Source: Brachionus plicatilis (Eukaryota > Rotifera > Eurotatoria > Ploima > Brachionidae). From it: a DNA stretch of 64,000 nt. This document shows positions 34,501 to 47,422 of this stretch, one piece after another. How positions within the stretch are numbered: the first letter of the stretch is position 1; every line of letters begins with the position of its first letter. Under the pieces are notes generated by a model, which was given only the letters and a program-made list of their open reading frames with translations, was not told where the DNA came from and did no database searches. The position numbers and the translations under genes are program-made. The stretch spans positions 1,114,245 through 1,178,244 of the forward strand of contig QEOQ01000460.1 in the NCBI GenBank assembly GCA_010279815.1, read 5' to 3'.

Positions 34501-37500
34501 CGTTAATTTTTGTGGCCGAATTGGTCGTTAGTGGTCTGTGGTTTAAATTGACATTTAGCTTTGATGGATCCATTATTTGAGGATTTTGTTGAACAAACTG
34601 GCTCATTTGATTCACTAGAGGCTGACTGCTAGCCTGGTTTGATTGAAGATTGGCGTTTTCGGAGTCGTTTTTTTGACGCTTTTTGTTTTTTGTAGATTTA
34701 GCTTGACCACTGTCTTCTGACGACTTGTTTGGCTTCTTTTTACTCTTTGATGGTCTATCGGTCGAATCTTAATTTTTTTAAATATTTATAAATAAATATT
34801 TATCAAATTAATCTCTTATTTTTTAATATTATATCTGAAAATTATTTATTCGCCAAAACTTATAGAATAAATTTGAAGATAAACAAATCTTTGAATTTTA
34901 TAATTTAGCTTTAGTTATTGTTTAAGAAAAGCATTTTAGTCTTAATTTTTGATTTAAAAAATCCATTCGTTGACAATAAATCTATGGTTTGAAAAATAAT
35001 TACATTATTTTTGACTTAAACTAGAGAATATTTTTATGTATTGTAAAATTTTACCAGTGATTCAATAATAAAAACTAATATAAACAAATATTAAAAATTT
35101 ACATAATTGATAAAAAAAAATTTCTTCTTTAATTAAATTTTGTAATTAATCTACAATAAATTTTTGTGTTTTTTGTTTTTTTTCGGATATATGCTTTTCA
35201 TTTTTTAATTAAAGTTGATTAACTGATAGTTTATATTACAGCAGTAATTTTCATATCTTTTTTTTTTAAGAAATAATTTTCTACAAAATTTAAATTTAAT
35301 TTTATGTCAGTTTTGTATGCCAAAATAAACAATTGAATGGCATTTTTTTCTTTTAGTAATTTTAGTTTATTTAAGCATTCGATTCGAGAATCTTTTCTAG
35401 TTCTATTAGAAAAATTAATCAAAAATGGATCAGGTTGAATTAAGGAAAAATAAACTCATGAAAAATTGAAAATGAAATTAGAAAATTAAAAGCACTTAAA
35501 AGCTAGAATCTTTTCTTCTAATCAGAATTTAGATTAAAATTGATTGAAAGGGCTAAATCTTCAATATTAACTCGAGGAGAGTGGCAGAAAAAACATAAAT
35601 AAAAGCAACTTAAAAGATATGATAAATTTTCTTTAAAGAGATTTTTGTCAGAAAATACTTTTTACTTATTTTTGTTTAAAAATGAGAATTTTTTTTTTTT
35701 ATATTGTTGATATTTAAGAAGAAAAATGAGTCAGAAAATTAGGCAAAATTGGCTAAATCTAATTGATTTTTTATGTCTGCTTGAAAATTTTAATTTAAGA
35801 ATTTTTGAATGCAATGGATAGATAGAAAAATAGAAATAAAAATTGTAAAGTTTTCTTTTTAAATGATTCTTAAAGTAAAAAAATTTTCAGAACATGAAAC
35901 GAATTCAATATAAAATGATAATTTTACAAATATTTTTTTGCTTAATATTAAATTTAGATTTTTATTTAATGTTTTTACACCAAAAAAATACAAAATTAGA
36001 AAAAAGAAGAATCAGTATAATTATGATGAATTGTTGTCAAAATTTTAATTTCAATTCTTTATTATTTTAATTTCAGTTTTTTCTGCAACATTCTGACAAG
36101 GAGTGTGTTAGAGTCCATCACTGCTTTGAGGCAGAGTGGTCCTGAAGCAGCTCTTTTCGTTAAATTTATCTAAAGCCACCTTAAAGCTTTCAGTTGACTT
36201 GGATATTACTTCATTCCCAGGCAACCTATTTCAGTGTGAAATCAGTTTTGTTAACTCCATTTTCGCCAATCTCATCTTATAAGCTGAACCTCTCAAATTC
36301 AACGAACTTTCTCTGGGTAATGCATTCACTATCATTTTTTTACTCGAATTAAATTTTAGTTATTTTTACTTTAAAAATATAGTTTTTTAAAAATATGGAA
36401 AAATAGGAAAATTGATAAAAATTCAAAAAAAGTGTGATAATTCGTATAATTTTTTTTTAAATTTTACCTTTTAAATTTTCAATTAAAATTTTTCAGAAAT
36501 ATTTTGTCAAATCGTCAAGAATAACAACTAAATTTTCTAGGTGTTTAAAATCGCTCAATTTGAGTAAAATTTTAAATGAATCAATTAAGTTTTTCTTGTA
36601 AATTGTAATAATTGTAATAAGAAAAAACCATTTTCAATTAAAAATATTCTTGACTTACTGTTAGACTGATTTTCAGTTTGACTCAGAACAAACTCTTTAA
36701 AAGATGAATTAGCTTTAGAAAAAAAAAAATTAATTAAAATTTTAAATATTTAAATATAAACAAGATTTTAGATTACTCTCGTCATCATCCCAGTCTATTT
36801 CATTTGGAATGGTACCAGATCCTGCCACAACTTGCTCAATGATACTGTCAATATGGTCGGAAACAGTGTCATTTTTTTTAGCTTCATTTTGATCGCTCCT
36901 CTCCTGATGTTGACTTGGACCCGCAGCAGCACAGAACTGGAATTGATTCGAAAAATGCTGCTGGTTCAACATGCTTGCACTAGCCGACATATTTGCATTC
37001 ATTTGATTAGTCAAATAAGATTTGATGGTTATTTTTTCTTGTTTATTGCTCATTTGTTGTTGCTGCTGCTGCAATTGTTGCTGCTGCAGGTGATGGTGAA
37101 TAATCTGATCCATTTGTTTTATTTGATTTTGATTTTGGGACATCTGTTGATTTGGCACTGGGCAGAGCAAAATTTGACCATGGCCCAATTGATTAATGGA
37201 CATGGTGTGCGGATGGCTGGCCTGACTATTTTCATTAGTGTCCTCCATGGATATTGACGGAGTGGCCGACCTAGACCGCAAGTTGTCGGCATCACTGTTC
37301 AAAGGACTCTTGGCTCGAGCTTTGGCCTTGCTAGCCACTTTTTCATCACTCTTCTTCTTATATCTGTTCTGACGCGACTTGTTTATGTAATCCAACTTGA
37401 CTTGACTGTCCAGTTTGCGCCAAATTTTGTTAACATACCTATACCGCTCTTGTACATCTTTTATCTCATTTTTTAAATTAGGAAAATTGATGTTGCTATA

Positions 37501-40500
37501 GAGCGGCATTGCCTGGGTTGCCATTTCGCCAAGATCTTCATCTTCTGCATACTTTTCCAGCATTTTCTGATGTTTACTCAAGTCTTCTTTAGCTTCTTTA
37601 TTTTGAGTGTTCTGGTTGGTCTTGGCGCCCGAGTTATTAAAGCCGTCGTTCGACGACTCTTGCTCCTCGAAGCTTATCTGGCTCTCTACCGGTGTTTCTG
37701 CCGCCTTGGGCTGAGGCGACGGCAACACCTGAGTTTGGACCTGTATTTGCTGCTGGACCTGAATTTGCTGTTGCTGCTGCTGCTGAGCAGGAAAATTTCG
37801 ATTTTCCTGTACCTGCTGCTGATAGGCAACATTTTCGCCAGAATAACTCGCATACTTGGTATTTGGAAAGACAGCATTTTGAGGATTTGGCACCTGATTT
37901 GATTCCATTTTGTGATTCATGATAAAATTGTATTGATTGTGATTGGTTTTGGCCTGGTCGATTTGTGCCGGCCTAGCCATGACTTGTTCAGGCATATAAT
38001 TGGGCACCTTGTTGATCCCCGGGTCCTGGATGCTCAAAAATTCTGCATGATTGTGGTACATGTCAATGTTGGACATGGAACTGTGAGCCTGATTAGAGGC
38101 GTATTTGTGCGTGGACTCTTTGAATTGTCGCGCCAAATCGTCTATATTCCGATTGTGATTGATGGTCTCGGGACATTCTTTATGCTCGTATGTCTCATTA
38201 GCATGGTTCAGATTTAGGTACTCATCGACCGGGTTGGATTTTTGACCCGGGTCCGAACTTGCTATTTGATGCAACAAGTCTTCATATATTTTGTCATCGA
38301 ACATTTTTTCATCGTTTGAGCGGTTCTTTTGTCCCAGGTCATGCTCGGGGTTGAACTCGATTAAATTTCGATTCTCGTTGAACAAGTAGCTGACTATGTC
38401 TCCGTCTAAAAAGTCCTCGATTCCGAGCTCCAGACTTTCTTTTTTGTTCTGCTGAGCCAGCTTGAACAAATTTTCGTCCAAGTTTACTTTATGAACTTCG
38501 ATTTTTTGGGCATTTTGGACAAATTTTTCTGCCGGTTCGTCGAAATCATTATCCACGTCCTGGCACGCATTCAGTGTGCTGCTTCCAAAAAATGCCTCTT
38601 GCATATAACTTGGTATCATGTCTTCATAGGTGAACTTTTTTTTGCGCTTCTGAATCACTTTATTCTCGTTTTCGTTGGACTCGGCGCCTTCTGGCTGAGA
38701 AAGCTGGGGTTTGATGCGGCGTGATTTTACATAAAAACCTCCCATGCCAAAATTTATCTGTCGCTTTGGCGGAGCTGCTTGCTTTTTTAGCTCTAATTGA
38801 GCTGAAGCAAAGCTGCCTGCCTCGATCTCCCCATGTATTTCCTCATGTACCGATTCTTAAATTATAAATTGTGGTGAATCGATTAATATTTAGATTAATA
38901 AATGATTATATTATCATAAAAAAAATTTTAAATATTTTTTAGGGGATTATTATTAAATGGGTATTTATATTGATCATTTGGACCGCAAAAATGTAATTAT
39001 TTGGGTATTTTATTTGTTCCAAAATTAATATAAAAAAATTAAAAAGGAGTACATAAAAATTAATATTGATTATCAAAAAAATTAAAACTATCAACAAAAC
39101 CCGTATCCTTTTTAATTATTTCTGAGACAAAAAAAAATTTTTTTAACCAAAAAAATTAAAATTTACATAAAATTTCGATATTCTTTTTAAATCAAATTAT
39201 TCCTATTAATCTTTTTGTAATTCTTAGTAATTTTTACTTCTAGACCCTGTTCCTTTTTAATTTTTTTGAAAATTTTGTACATGTTATTTTTTTTAATTTT
39301 TATATTTTGTATTTTTTGGATTAAAAAATTTTCGAATAAAATAAACTCTTCAACATTAAAAATAATCCAACTCTCTTTTTTTATTTGAGGAAATACGGTA
39401 ATACTGTTTTTTTTTTAATTTAAAGTACATTCATATGATTTTGGTTTTGGTATTGATAAATTAATTAATTTTTTTCCGTATCAGTTTTTAATTTTACAAA
39501 ATCTGGTAAAAACAGAAAATTGTAGCAATCACATAGGTTTAAAAAAAATTTTATAATTGTCTAAATTTAAATAATTTTTTCAAGATTTTTTAATAACAAA
39601 AAATTCGAAAAAATATTAAAAAAAATTTTTGATTAATATTTTTAGCTACAACATTTCCTTTTTTGGCAATTGAATTAACTTTTATCGTTTTGAACACTAA
39701 ATTTCAATTTTATAAAATATCAAGTTTACAAAAAAAATTGATGAACAAACTGCATTAAAATTCAAAAAAGATATCTCATTATTTACAATAGAACATTACT
39801 TTAAAAAATAAAATTTGCTATCTTTTCAAATTGAAATTGAACATTTAAAAATGATCATAAACCTGAATTAGCCAATTTTTTAGCCCAAAAGTATTTTAAA
39901 ATTATTATTTTTACCTGGTTTATCATCTGTAGAGGATTGGCTATTTTCATCTACAATTTTATTAGCATCAAATTCTGCATTTAAACTATTTGTTTTTGGT
40001 GGGCGACGTCTCGGACAAGGTAAAGGCTTTATTTTTATTTTTTTCATTAATTCAGCGCCCAGATCGGTCAGAAATGTACCCTCGTCTATTTGACATTTTT
40101 TCGACATATTAATTATTTCCTCCATAAACAATAATGGTTCATTTTGGTTATTTTCTATATGATTCGAAGATTTTGAATTCAATTTTTTATCAGTTTTATC
40201 AAATTCGCTACATTTCGAACATTTAAAATTGTGTCCATACTTTTTCTCAGCATCTTCTTCGCTAATTTGCATTCTGCAATTAACATGAGACCATCTTTCG
40301 CATTTTATACATTTTCCGACAATATCCGATTCACTATAATTCATTTCACACACATGACAACAACTTAGACTGAAACAATAAGCACATTCGGTGTAATTAT
40401 TTTTCCATTCTAAATCTTTTCCAGGTGATTTAGATCCACATTTTATGCATTTAACACACCACTTGCACTTCCAATTGCCCTGAGGCACTTGGTCCAAAGG

Positions 40501-43500
40501 AGGATCAAGACAATATATGTGATAGCTTATATCACAGTCATCGCAAAGTAACAACCGGCTCTCGTCGGTTGCCTTTCCGCAGCCTTCACAAACTGTACAA
40601 TCCAGACACCGCCAGCCTTTTTGCAGCATAATGTCACTTAGGCCGTTTACTCCGGCACAAAACGAGTGAAAGCATTGCCCACATTGACTACAAGGTAGGA
40701 TAACACCACTGTCGCCTTTGCCAAAACTCCCACAGCTCAAGCACATGTCCTGTTTTAGATTGAACGAATCGTTCAAAGACGATATGACTGTGACTGCATG
40801 ATGATCATCTTCATCACGTTTTATGGTACCTATGCTTCCTTCATCATTTCCAGAGTTTTTTTTCTTCTGTAAATCCGAGTCCTCGTCAAAACGTTTGGTC
40901 TGATCAGTTTTGGGATCTTTTCCACTGTTGCGAGACCTAGTGCCTCTTGTGCTAATGCTAACTTGAGTGGTCGAGCCTTGGCCAGATCTTTTAGCGCCCC
41001 TGTTTTGCTTAAAAAAATTTTTTTTTAAATTTTTATCTATCACTAGAAGACCAGAGAAGTTTTTAAGACTTTTTTTCACTAATAGAAATAAATTAAATAA
41101 AAACTTAATGAAAAATAATCGAACTAATTTAATATCAAAAAAGTAATATAAATTTTTAAAAAGATTTTACTATTTTAAAAATTAAACATCATGTAAAAAA
41201 TATTGACATTAAGACCCATGAAATTTTTTTGACTATCAAAAATATTTTTGTATTTTTCAATAATTTTGTCCCTAGATTCAGTAATTTTTAAAATATTTGA
41301 AGTAATGAATTATTTTTTTATTCATAATAACATTGTACAATAAAATATAAAAAGAAACCCTTTGTTTTTTTTAAATAAATTGAAGTTTCAAAGGCTTCTC
41401 TGGTCTTAATGGTTAAAAGTATTTAACAATCTTATTTTAATAACATAAAATAATAAATAAATGATTAAATTAACCAAAAAAAATATTTTTTTTCATTTAA
41501 TGTTATAAAAAAGTTTTTTAGACTTTTCGGATCCTAAAGGTTACAAAAAAATTGGATCTTCTAGTGCTATATTAATAGAAAAAAATAAAAATTACATTTT
41601 TTTTTGGAATTTGTTTCTTTTTTGTAGCTATACTCGGTTTTGAGGCGGCAGATGAGAACGGTTTTGATGCCACCTGAGATGGTATCTCAGTTTTGATAGT
41701 CACGTTTGCATTTAAATCACTGATGGGCTCTTTTTTGAGTATAGTTTTGGTAAAGTCAACCGAGGCTATGTTCGTTTGAGAGCGAGATAACTGTAGTAAA
41801 TCTTTAACAGATCTTTTTTTATTATTTTCTTGATTGAGATTACGTTTTATCTCTTGGCATGTTTCGCACAGGCACTCGATTGAGTCTTTGTATACCAGGC
41901 CTTTGCAGCTAAGACAAGCTCTTGTCAAAGACAGCTCTCGTTTGCATGGATCACATTTCCAGCCAGGCGAATTTTTAAGCATAAATATTTCGTTTTTGAG
42001 ACAGTACGAATGGTGACATTTGTCACAATTTTCACAAATGACCATTTTGGTATCATTCTCCGGTTTGCTTGAAAAAAAAAGTTTATGTTTAAATTAAGCT
42101 GAATCACGTGGATCATACTGGCATGCTTGGCAAATTTTGCATTCAGGACACTGCCAGCCTATTCGAATCAAGGGATTGATCTCTATTTGGGGCGACAGAC
42201 ATTTGCTGTGATAATAGAAGCCGCAATTGGTGCAAAATAGCTGTTCGGAAATTCGCTCCGAAGAGTCACAAAGTAAGCATTTAGTATTAACTTGATAATT
42301 TTTGAAATTCTTTGATTAAAAAAATTATTATTTTAATATTACAATATAAATTCGTCTGGTTTATGTGGTCTGGACATAGAATGCGGTGGGTCGGTAAATT
42401 TTGGTAGCATCCAGCAAGTACTGCACATGAATAATGAAATATTTGAGTACATTCAGGTATTAGACATTTGACTGAGGCTCCGTACAAGTCACATATAGAA
42501 CATTTCTGTAAAAAAAATTTATTCCTGATTCTTGTTCATTTCTAATGTTACTTTAGTTAAAGATTCGTAGACAACTTTGTCTATGTTTATTGGTTGGTTG
42601 TTGGAATCGAATTGAAGACCAACTGACCAGATAAAACAATTGTAATGTACACAAAAACAATCATTAATCATGTCGAAAATATCTGAGTTTTTAATATTGG
42701 GATCCATTGTCCAGCCGATTTTGCTAATATCATTAAGTAAAAGCTGCGGTATTGCTTTGACGCCCAGCTTTAGCAGTATGCTTACTTTGAGTTTTGAGCT
42801 CCTTAAATGAGTTATTTTAAAAACTCAAGATAAAAGCTGTTTATCATTTATTAAAATTGGTCTTGTTTAAACAAGAAAAACTAGCAACAGTTTAAGTAAG
42901 ATAATTTTAAATAAAAATTATTGTGATATATTTATAAAAATTAAAGTAATTGAATTAATATTTTTCCATTTTTTTACTATTATTTATTATATCTGCTTTA
43001 AAGCATTATTTCAACAAAAAACGCAATAACATTTTTATAAAGTAGCTTAGGATAATTTTCTTGAAGTAAAATTAAATTTTGTTTTCAAATATAAATTAAA
43101 TTAAAACATTTTTCAAGGTATCTAAAAACATTTTAAATTAGATCGGTAATAAAAAATCGAGATTATTAATTTTATTAAGTTCCCTGAAATAATAGAATTG
43201 AATTTTTAAAAAAAAATTTTAAGATATTTGCGTTAAGATTAATCCAAAAATTGCTAGTAACCTGTCTTAAAATGAATGAATAAACTTATACTTATCATCT
43301 AATCAAATGCTTTCTAATAAAATCAAAAATTAATTTTATTAAATTATTTAACTAATTAGTTTATTTTGATTCTATTTTACTTGTTTCGAAGTTGCTATAT
43401 TGTCAAATTTATTTATTGATTTTCTGTCCAAAATTCAAAGCCAGAGTTCGAGAAAAAAAGAATTTTCTACAGGTTCCCATGACGCAACAAAAATAGATTT

Positions 43501-45502
43501 TTAATGCAAAGATTGTTTTATTTTTAAGCTGAATTGATTTATTTTTAGCTGCATAAATTGATTTAAGCCTTTACAAATGGTTATTTAAAATCTTTTATTA
43601 AATAATTTTTAAAAAAAAAATTAATTCATTTATTTTTGAGTGAGGAGTTAAAGTTTAATATTTAAAATAAGATATTTTTATCATGAACTTATTTTTTTAG
43701 TTAAAAATTTACTTAATTCACTGTTATAATTTTTCCTTTGACGAAAAAAATAAAGGGTTAAAAAAGGATAATGTCGGACTCTATTCAAATTAAGAAAACC
43801 TATAAAAATGTTTTACAAATAATAATAAATCAATTCAGTATAATTAATTATTACATATTTATTAAATCATTTTCTTCAAAAAGTATTCAAAATTTCTATA
43901 AAATCTATTGTTTTATGGTCGATTTATTTTTATATTTAAAAAAATCCTAGTGTAAAAAGGTTAATTAACTTAACTTTGGAGAATTTCTTCAAAGAGAACA
44001 CACTTTTTAGGGTTAACATTTAAAAAAATATAATTAAGTCTTAAAATTGAAAGTAGCAAAATTTAAAACATGTAAATGAACGAAAGTAAAAGGTACAAAT
44101 TCAATAAAATATAATTTTCTACTTTTTCCTCAAATTTTTACTTCAAAATCTAAATATTAGCCCCGCACTTAAAACTAGAAAATGTATTTTTAATTAAAAA
44201 AAAAATAATTTTCAATCATTTATGAATTAATTTTTTTTTTCAATTTTTAACCCGGTTTATAAAGTGGAATTTCAATAAGTTAATTACTAACATGTATTAT
44301 TGATGCCGCATCTAAATTCGATTTTCAGGAATTAACAATGCGTTTTCCACCGAGTTTTGGGTTCTAGCGCGGCGTTAAACACCAAAAATCTGTATTTTAA
44401 TGCACGCATCAAAAGGGGGGAAAGTTTAACATGGGTGAGATGTAACGTGATGCTTGAGCTAAAACCTGAGTTTTGGTTTTTGGTGCATGCATCTCTTTGC
44501 AAGGGTATACGGTTATTGTCTTTTATTGAGCAATTTATAGACAAAAGTTAGACAGAAGCCTTTTTTTGTAAGCTAATAAAAAATAATTGACAAAATTTAA
44601 ACGAATATATTTGGCGACATAAACTTTTATGAATTTTTGAAAAAATTCACTCTGGTCAAGATTTAAAAAAAATTTTAAATCCTTTTGCAATATTTTAAAA
44701 ATTATGAAAAAAATATTTGAAAAATTAAAATTTCTAATTACTTATAATTATGAGATATTATCTTTGTATTATTTGAATCATTTGAGTTCGAATTAAGCAG
44801 AATATTTTTTAAATTAATGAAATTATTTGAGTTAAACTGAAAAGTCGACTTGAATTTGCTTAGCTTGCCAAGTGCCAGCATATTGTTTTCGCCTAGCCCA
44901 CACAATACACAGCACAATTCATTTCTTTTAAAAAAATTTGAATCTTAAATTTTAAAAGTAGCAATTCTTACGGTTGATTACAAATTGGCACATTCGAGTT
45001 AACAAGTGATCGGTTTGTTTGCTCATTCGAGTAAGTATTAATTATCATTTGCGGGTTATTTTTACTTATTAGTTTAATAGACTGATTTCTTTGATTGTTT
45101 TGGTAGAAATTCGTATCATTTTGGGACATTTTAATAAAAGGATGTGGATTAATTAGCTCCAGGATCGTAATCGATTCGCCAGGATTAGAACTCAAAAAAC
45201 AATATTTGAAAAAAAATTATCTATATATATATAAAATATATTTATTTTTTGTGAACAGGAGAATGCAAATTGAAATTTAAAATCTAAGTAGAATGGGCAT
45301 ACATAAAAATTTTATTGTGTCTAATTATGATGATAAAATGAATTAGATCCTCAAGCATTAAAGGACTTGAGCTTGCCGTCATGTCTCTTCTTTTGGATGC
45401 AAAATAGTTTATTCTCTTCTTAGTTAACAAAACACATTGCTTATACTTAACTTTAATAGTTGGTAGTGCCATACTTTTTGTCTTAATTATTTTAATGTTC
45501 AT
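28554..45502 (-). CDS. KMT2C: Histone H3-K4 methyltransferase, KMT2C/KMT2D type
   Basis: Nuclear COMPASS-like enzyme that monomethylates enhancer H3K4. Fourteen exons: 45502-45447, 45190-44972, 44924-44742, 42801-42552, 42505-42343, 42290-42119, 42067-41596, 41007-39915, 38855-36777, 36712-36659, 34767-31241, 31177-31061, 28891-28709, 28646-28554. The sum is 2,887 codons in one open frame. Order: ePHD1 (about 95-285), PHD pair (293-400), PHD triplet (about 592-770, GWRCLDCTVCEGCG, LLLCDDCDISYH), the YEDMIPSYMQEAFFG block (about 945), HMG-like IWRKLDSQVKLDYI (about 1340), ePHD2 (2332-2440), adjacent FYRN-FYRC (2471-2622), Win-like NPTGSARSEPK, and SET with post-SET (2757-2886, ending CNC-type CKKWMN). 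Adjacent FYRN/FYRC and the PHD content place it with KMT2C/D rather than KMT2A/B. Gln tracts use mixed CAA/CAG. Exon 1 is the weakest call. Confidence 0.93.
28892..31060 (-). other. Large intron 12 inside the SET-coding region of KMT2
   Basis: 2,169 nt of AT-rich intron between the exon ending EKLYESQ and the exon starting NRGIYMF. No nested gene or repeat arm was recognised. Two other introns of this gene are also near 1.9 kb (34768-36658 and 42802-44741), while the remaining ones are 46-1,059 nt. Confidence 0.7.
36060..36340 (-). mobile_element. LINE 3'-end fragment inside a KMT2 intron
   Basis: On the minus strand the translation carries the typical C-terminus of a LINE ORF2: SSLNLRGSAYKMRLAK, then a stop, then NRLPGNEVISKSTESFKVALDKF, which corresponds to the R-xxWNxLP-xxVV-xxxS-xxSFK-xxLDK signature of CR1/jockey-type elements. 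It is 5'-truncated and has at least one internal stop. The base composition is visibly richer in G+C than the surrounding intron. Its family differs from the element at 59-63 kb, whose C-terminus lacks this block. Confidence 0.6.
44270..44580. repeat. GC-richer island in KMT2 intron 3, probable repeat insertion
   Basis: About 300 bp with runs such as CTAGCGCGGCGTTAAACACC and AAAAGGGGGGAAAG stand out from the AT-rich intron. The motif ACACCAAAAATCTGT near 44385 and TTTTTGGTGCATGCATC near 44480 are partly inverted copies of each other. Both strands happen to be open (64 and 70 codons), but neither shows a codon-bias or domain signal. A MITE or an old retroelement fragment is the likely source. 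Confidence 0.4.
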
Positions 45503-47422
45503 TCGCTTTTAACTTTTATCGAAAAAAGTAATCTGACCTTATATAAAAATTTAAATTAAAAAAGTACTGGATTGTTATGGAAGATTTTAAACACTGATCT
45601 TTATTTTCAATTAATGTTATTTTAGAGTGTCCCTTGATAATTTTTGATAATGAATTTTTTGTTTTTGCAATCTATAATTTGGAAAAAATATTTGATTTTT
45701 TATTAATTTTTGATACCAATAAATTGAATTTTTTATTCATTTTTTAAATGGTTTAAATTTTTATTTCTGACAGAAATAAACCAAATATTTTTTATACTTT
45801 TTTATGCTTATGAATAAAATTTTTTAAAACTATTTTTAACTAGAGAGTTTAGAATTTTGTTATGTGGTCCCAAGGGTTTCTCTATTTATTAAAATTCATT
45901 ATTAAATTTAAATAAAATAATATTCATTTAGCCAGAAAATTAAAAATTATTATGTTAATTGAATTATTTAAAAAAAAGCTCATGTTTAAATGAGCATCAA
46001 TTTTTAAGATCGACATAGATATTTAACTAAAATATTAGTTTAAAAAATCAGAAAACAATTTTAAAACAGGAAAATTTTTAAAATCTCAAGGTAATTAAGC
46101 TCTAATTTTAGAAAATCATTGTTTCAGTAGAGATATTTTAGCTTTGACTGGTTTGCACCTCAATTATTTCTCAGTCGAAACCAGTTTGCAAATAGAGTGT
46201 TAAATATGTTTTGAATTATAAAAAGATTTTTTTTTAAATATTTAATGAAATTTATTGAATATTTAATAAATTTTTTAAAATAAATAATGAATAATCATTC
46301 TAAATAATGACCATTCAAATTTTTAATGCTAATCTTAAAAGTTCTGATTTCAAAAAATAAATGCCCATTTAAACATAAATGATTTAAAATCTCTAATTCC
46401 AATTTGAAAAAAAAATATCCAATTCGTATATTCAATAAACATCGAAAAATTCTTTTAAAATTTAATTATTATTTTTGGGAATAATTTATTTTTCGTTAAA
46501 ATATTGGAACAAAAATAACTAAATAAAACGTTAAATCTTATTTAAAAAACACAAATTTTAAATTAAAATTAAAGACGGCTTGTTAAGTTAAGATGTTCTT
46601 CAATTTGGATGGTTTAAAAAAATATCAGAATTTATTTTATTTTATAGTCCAGCTTATTTAAAAATTTTATGCAACGCAACAATATCATGTTATTTAATAG
46701 ATATGGGACCATTTTATTAATTGAAAAATAATCATTATCACTTAATTCACAAGAGATATAAGCGACTTAAATCAAAATCCATTGTTGAAAAATTGTAGAT
46801 AATTTCTATTGAGAATAAAATCTTATATATGTAAAACTGTTTTATGTAATTATATGAAAGTAATCTAGGTGCAAAGAAAATGGTAGTAATGAAACAAATT
46901 TTAATTCAAAATGAAAAAAAATTGATAAAAAGTTATTTTCGTTTTGAAATTTATATCGAAAATTTTGACAAGACATTTTAATTAAGTAGCAAAAAATATA
47001 GAAATATACACTCATTGTTGCTCGCATATTTTTCGGAGAAAATAACAACAAAATAAAACATAAAATCCATAAAAATAAGCTGTAAAATTTAAAAAAAAAA
47101 GAAATTAAATATTTTTTTCATTAAAAATTTACAAAAAATTTTAATTTTTTATTATTGAAAAATAAAAATTTGTTCTAGAGGTCGATTCCATAGTCATTTT
47201 TTCATTTTTAATTAAATACCAAAATTCAAATTTTTAATTTAAATTTAAAAAGTCAATTCAAATGAGGCCCATTTTACTTTTATAATTTAGGTAATATTTT
47301 GATCATCTGCGCATTAGATCACTACGATTTTGATGAACTCATCATTTTCGTAACTTGTCCTTATATCCAAAAAGAGATGAACTTTGTAAATTTTTTTCAA
47401 AACAAGCAATCAATTTAATTTG
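45503..47422. other. Divergent intergenic region KMT2 / cytohesin
   Basis: 1.9 kb without a supported gene. It should contain both promoters. The 69-codon minus-strand frame at 46842-47051 is Phe/Ser/Leu-rich and looks random. A pair of short elements with ACTGGTTT/AAACCAGT near 46145-46195 is the only visible symmetry. Confidence 0.4.

Noticed and set aside
35231..35422. 63-codon minus-strand open frame inside KMT2 intron 10
   Set aside because: No acceptor/donor pair puts it in the KMT2 frame and it shows no recognisable domain.
37570..38217. Several plus-strand open frames of 76-110 codons opposite the KMT2 exon
   Set aside because: They are shadows of the Gln/Asn-rich KMT2 coding strand; poly-Leu/Val runs are reverse readings of CAG/CAA tracts.
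44332..44551. Open frames on both strands in the GC-rich island
   Set aside because: Double-strand openness without codon bias or domain suggests a non-coding repeat; reported only as an anomalous segment.
45284..45446. Extension of the 72-codon frame beginning at 45502 as a separate small gene
   Set aside because: Its first 56 nt splice in the correct phase (GTATAAG donor) to the KMT2 exon at 45190, which is a better explanation; the remainder has no support.
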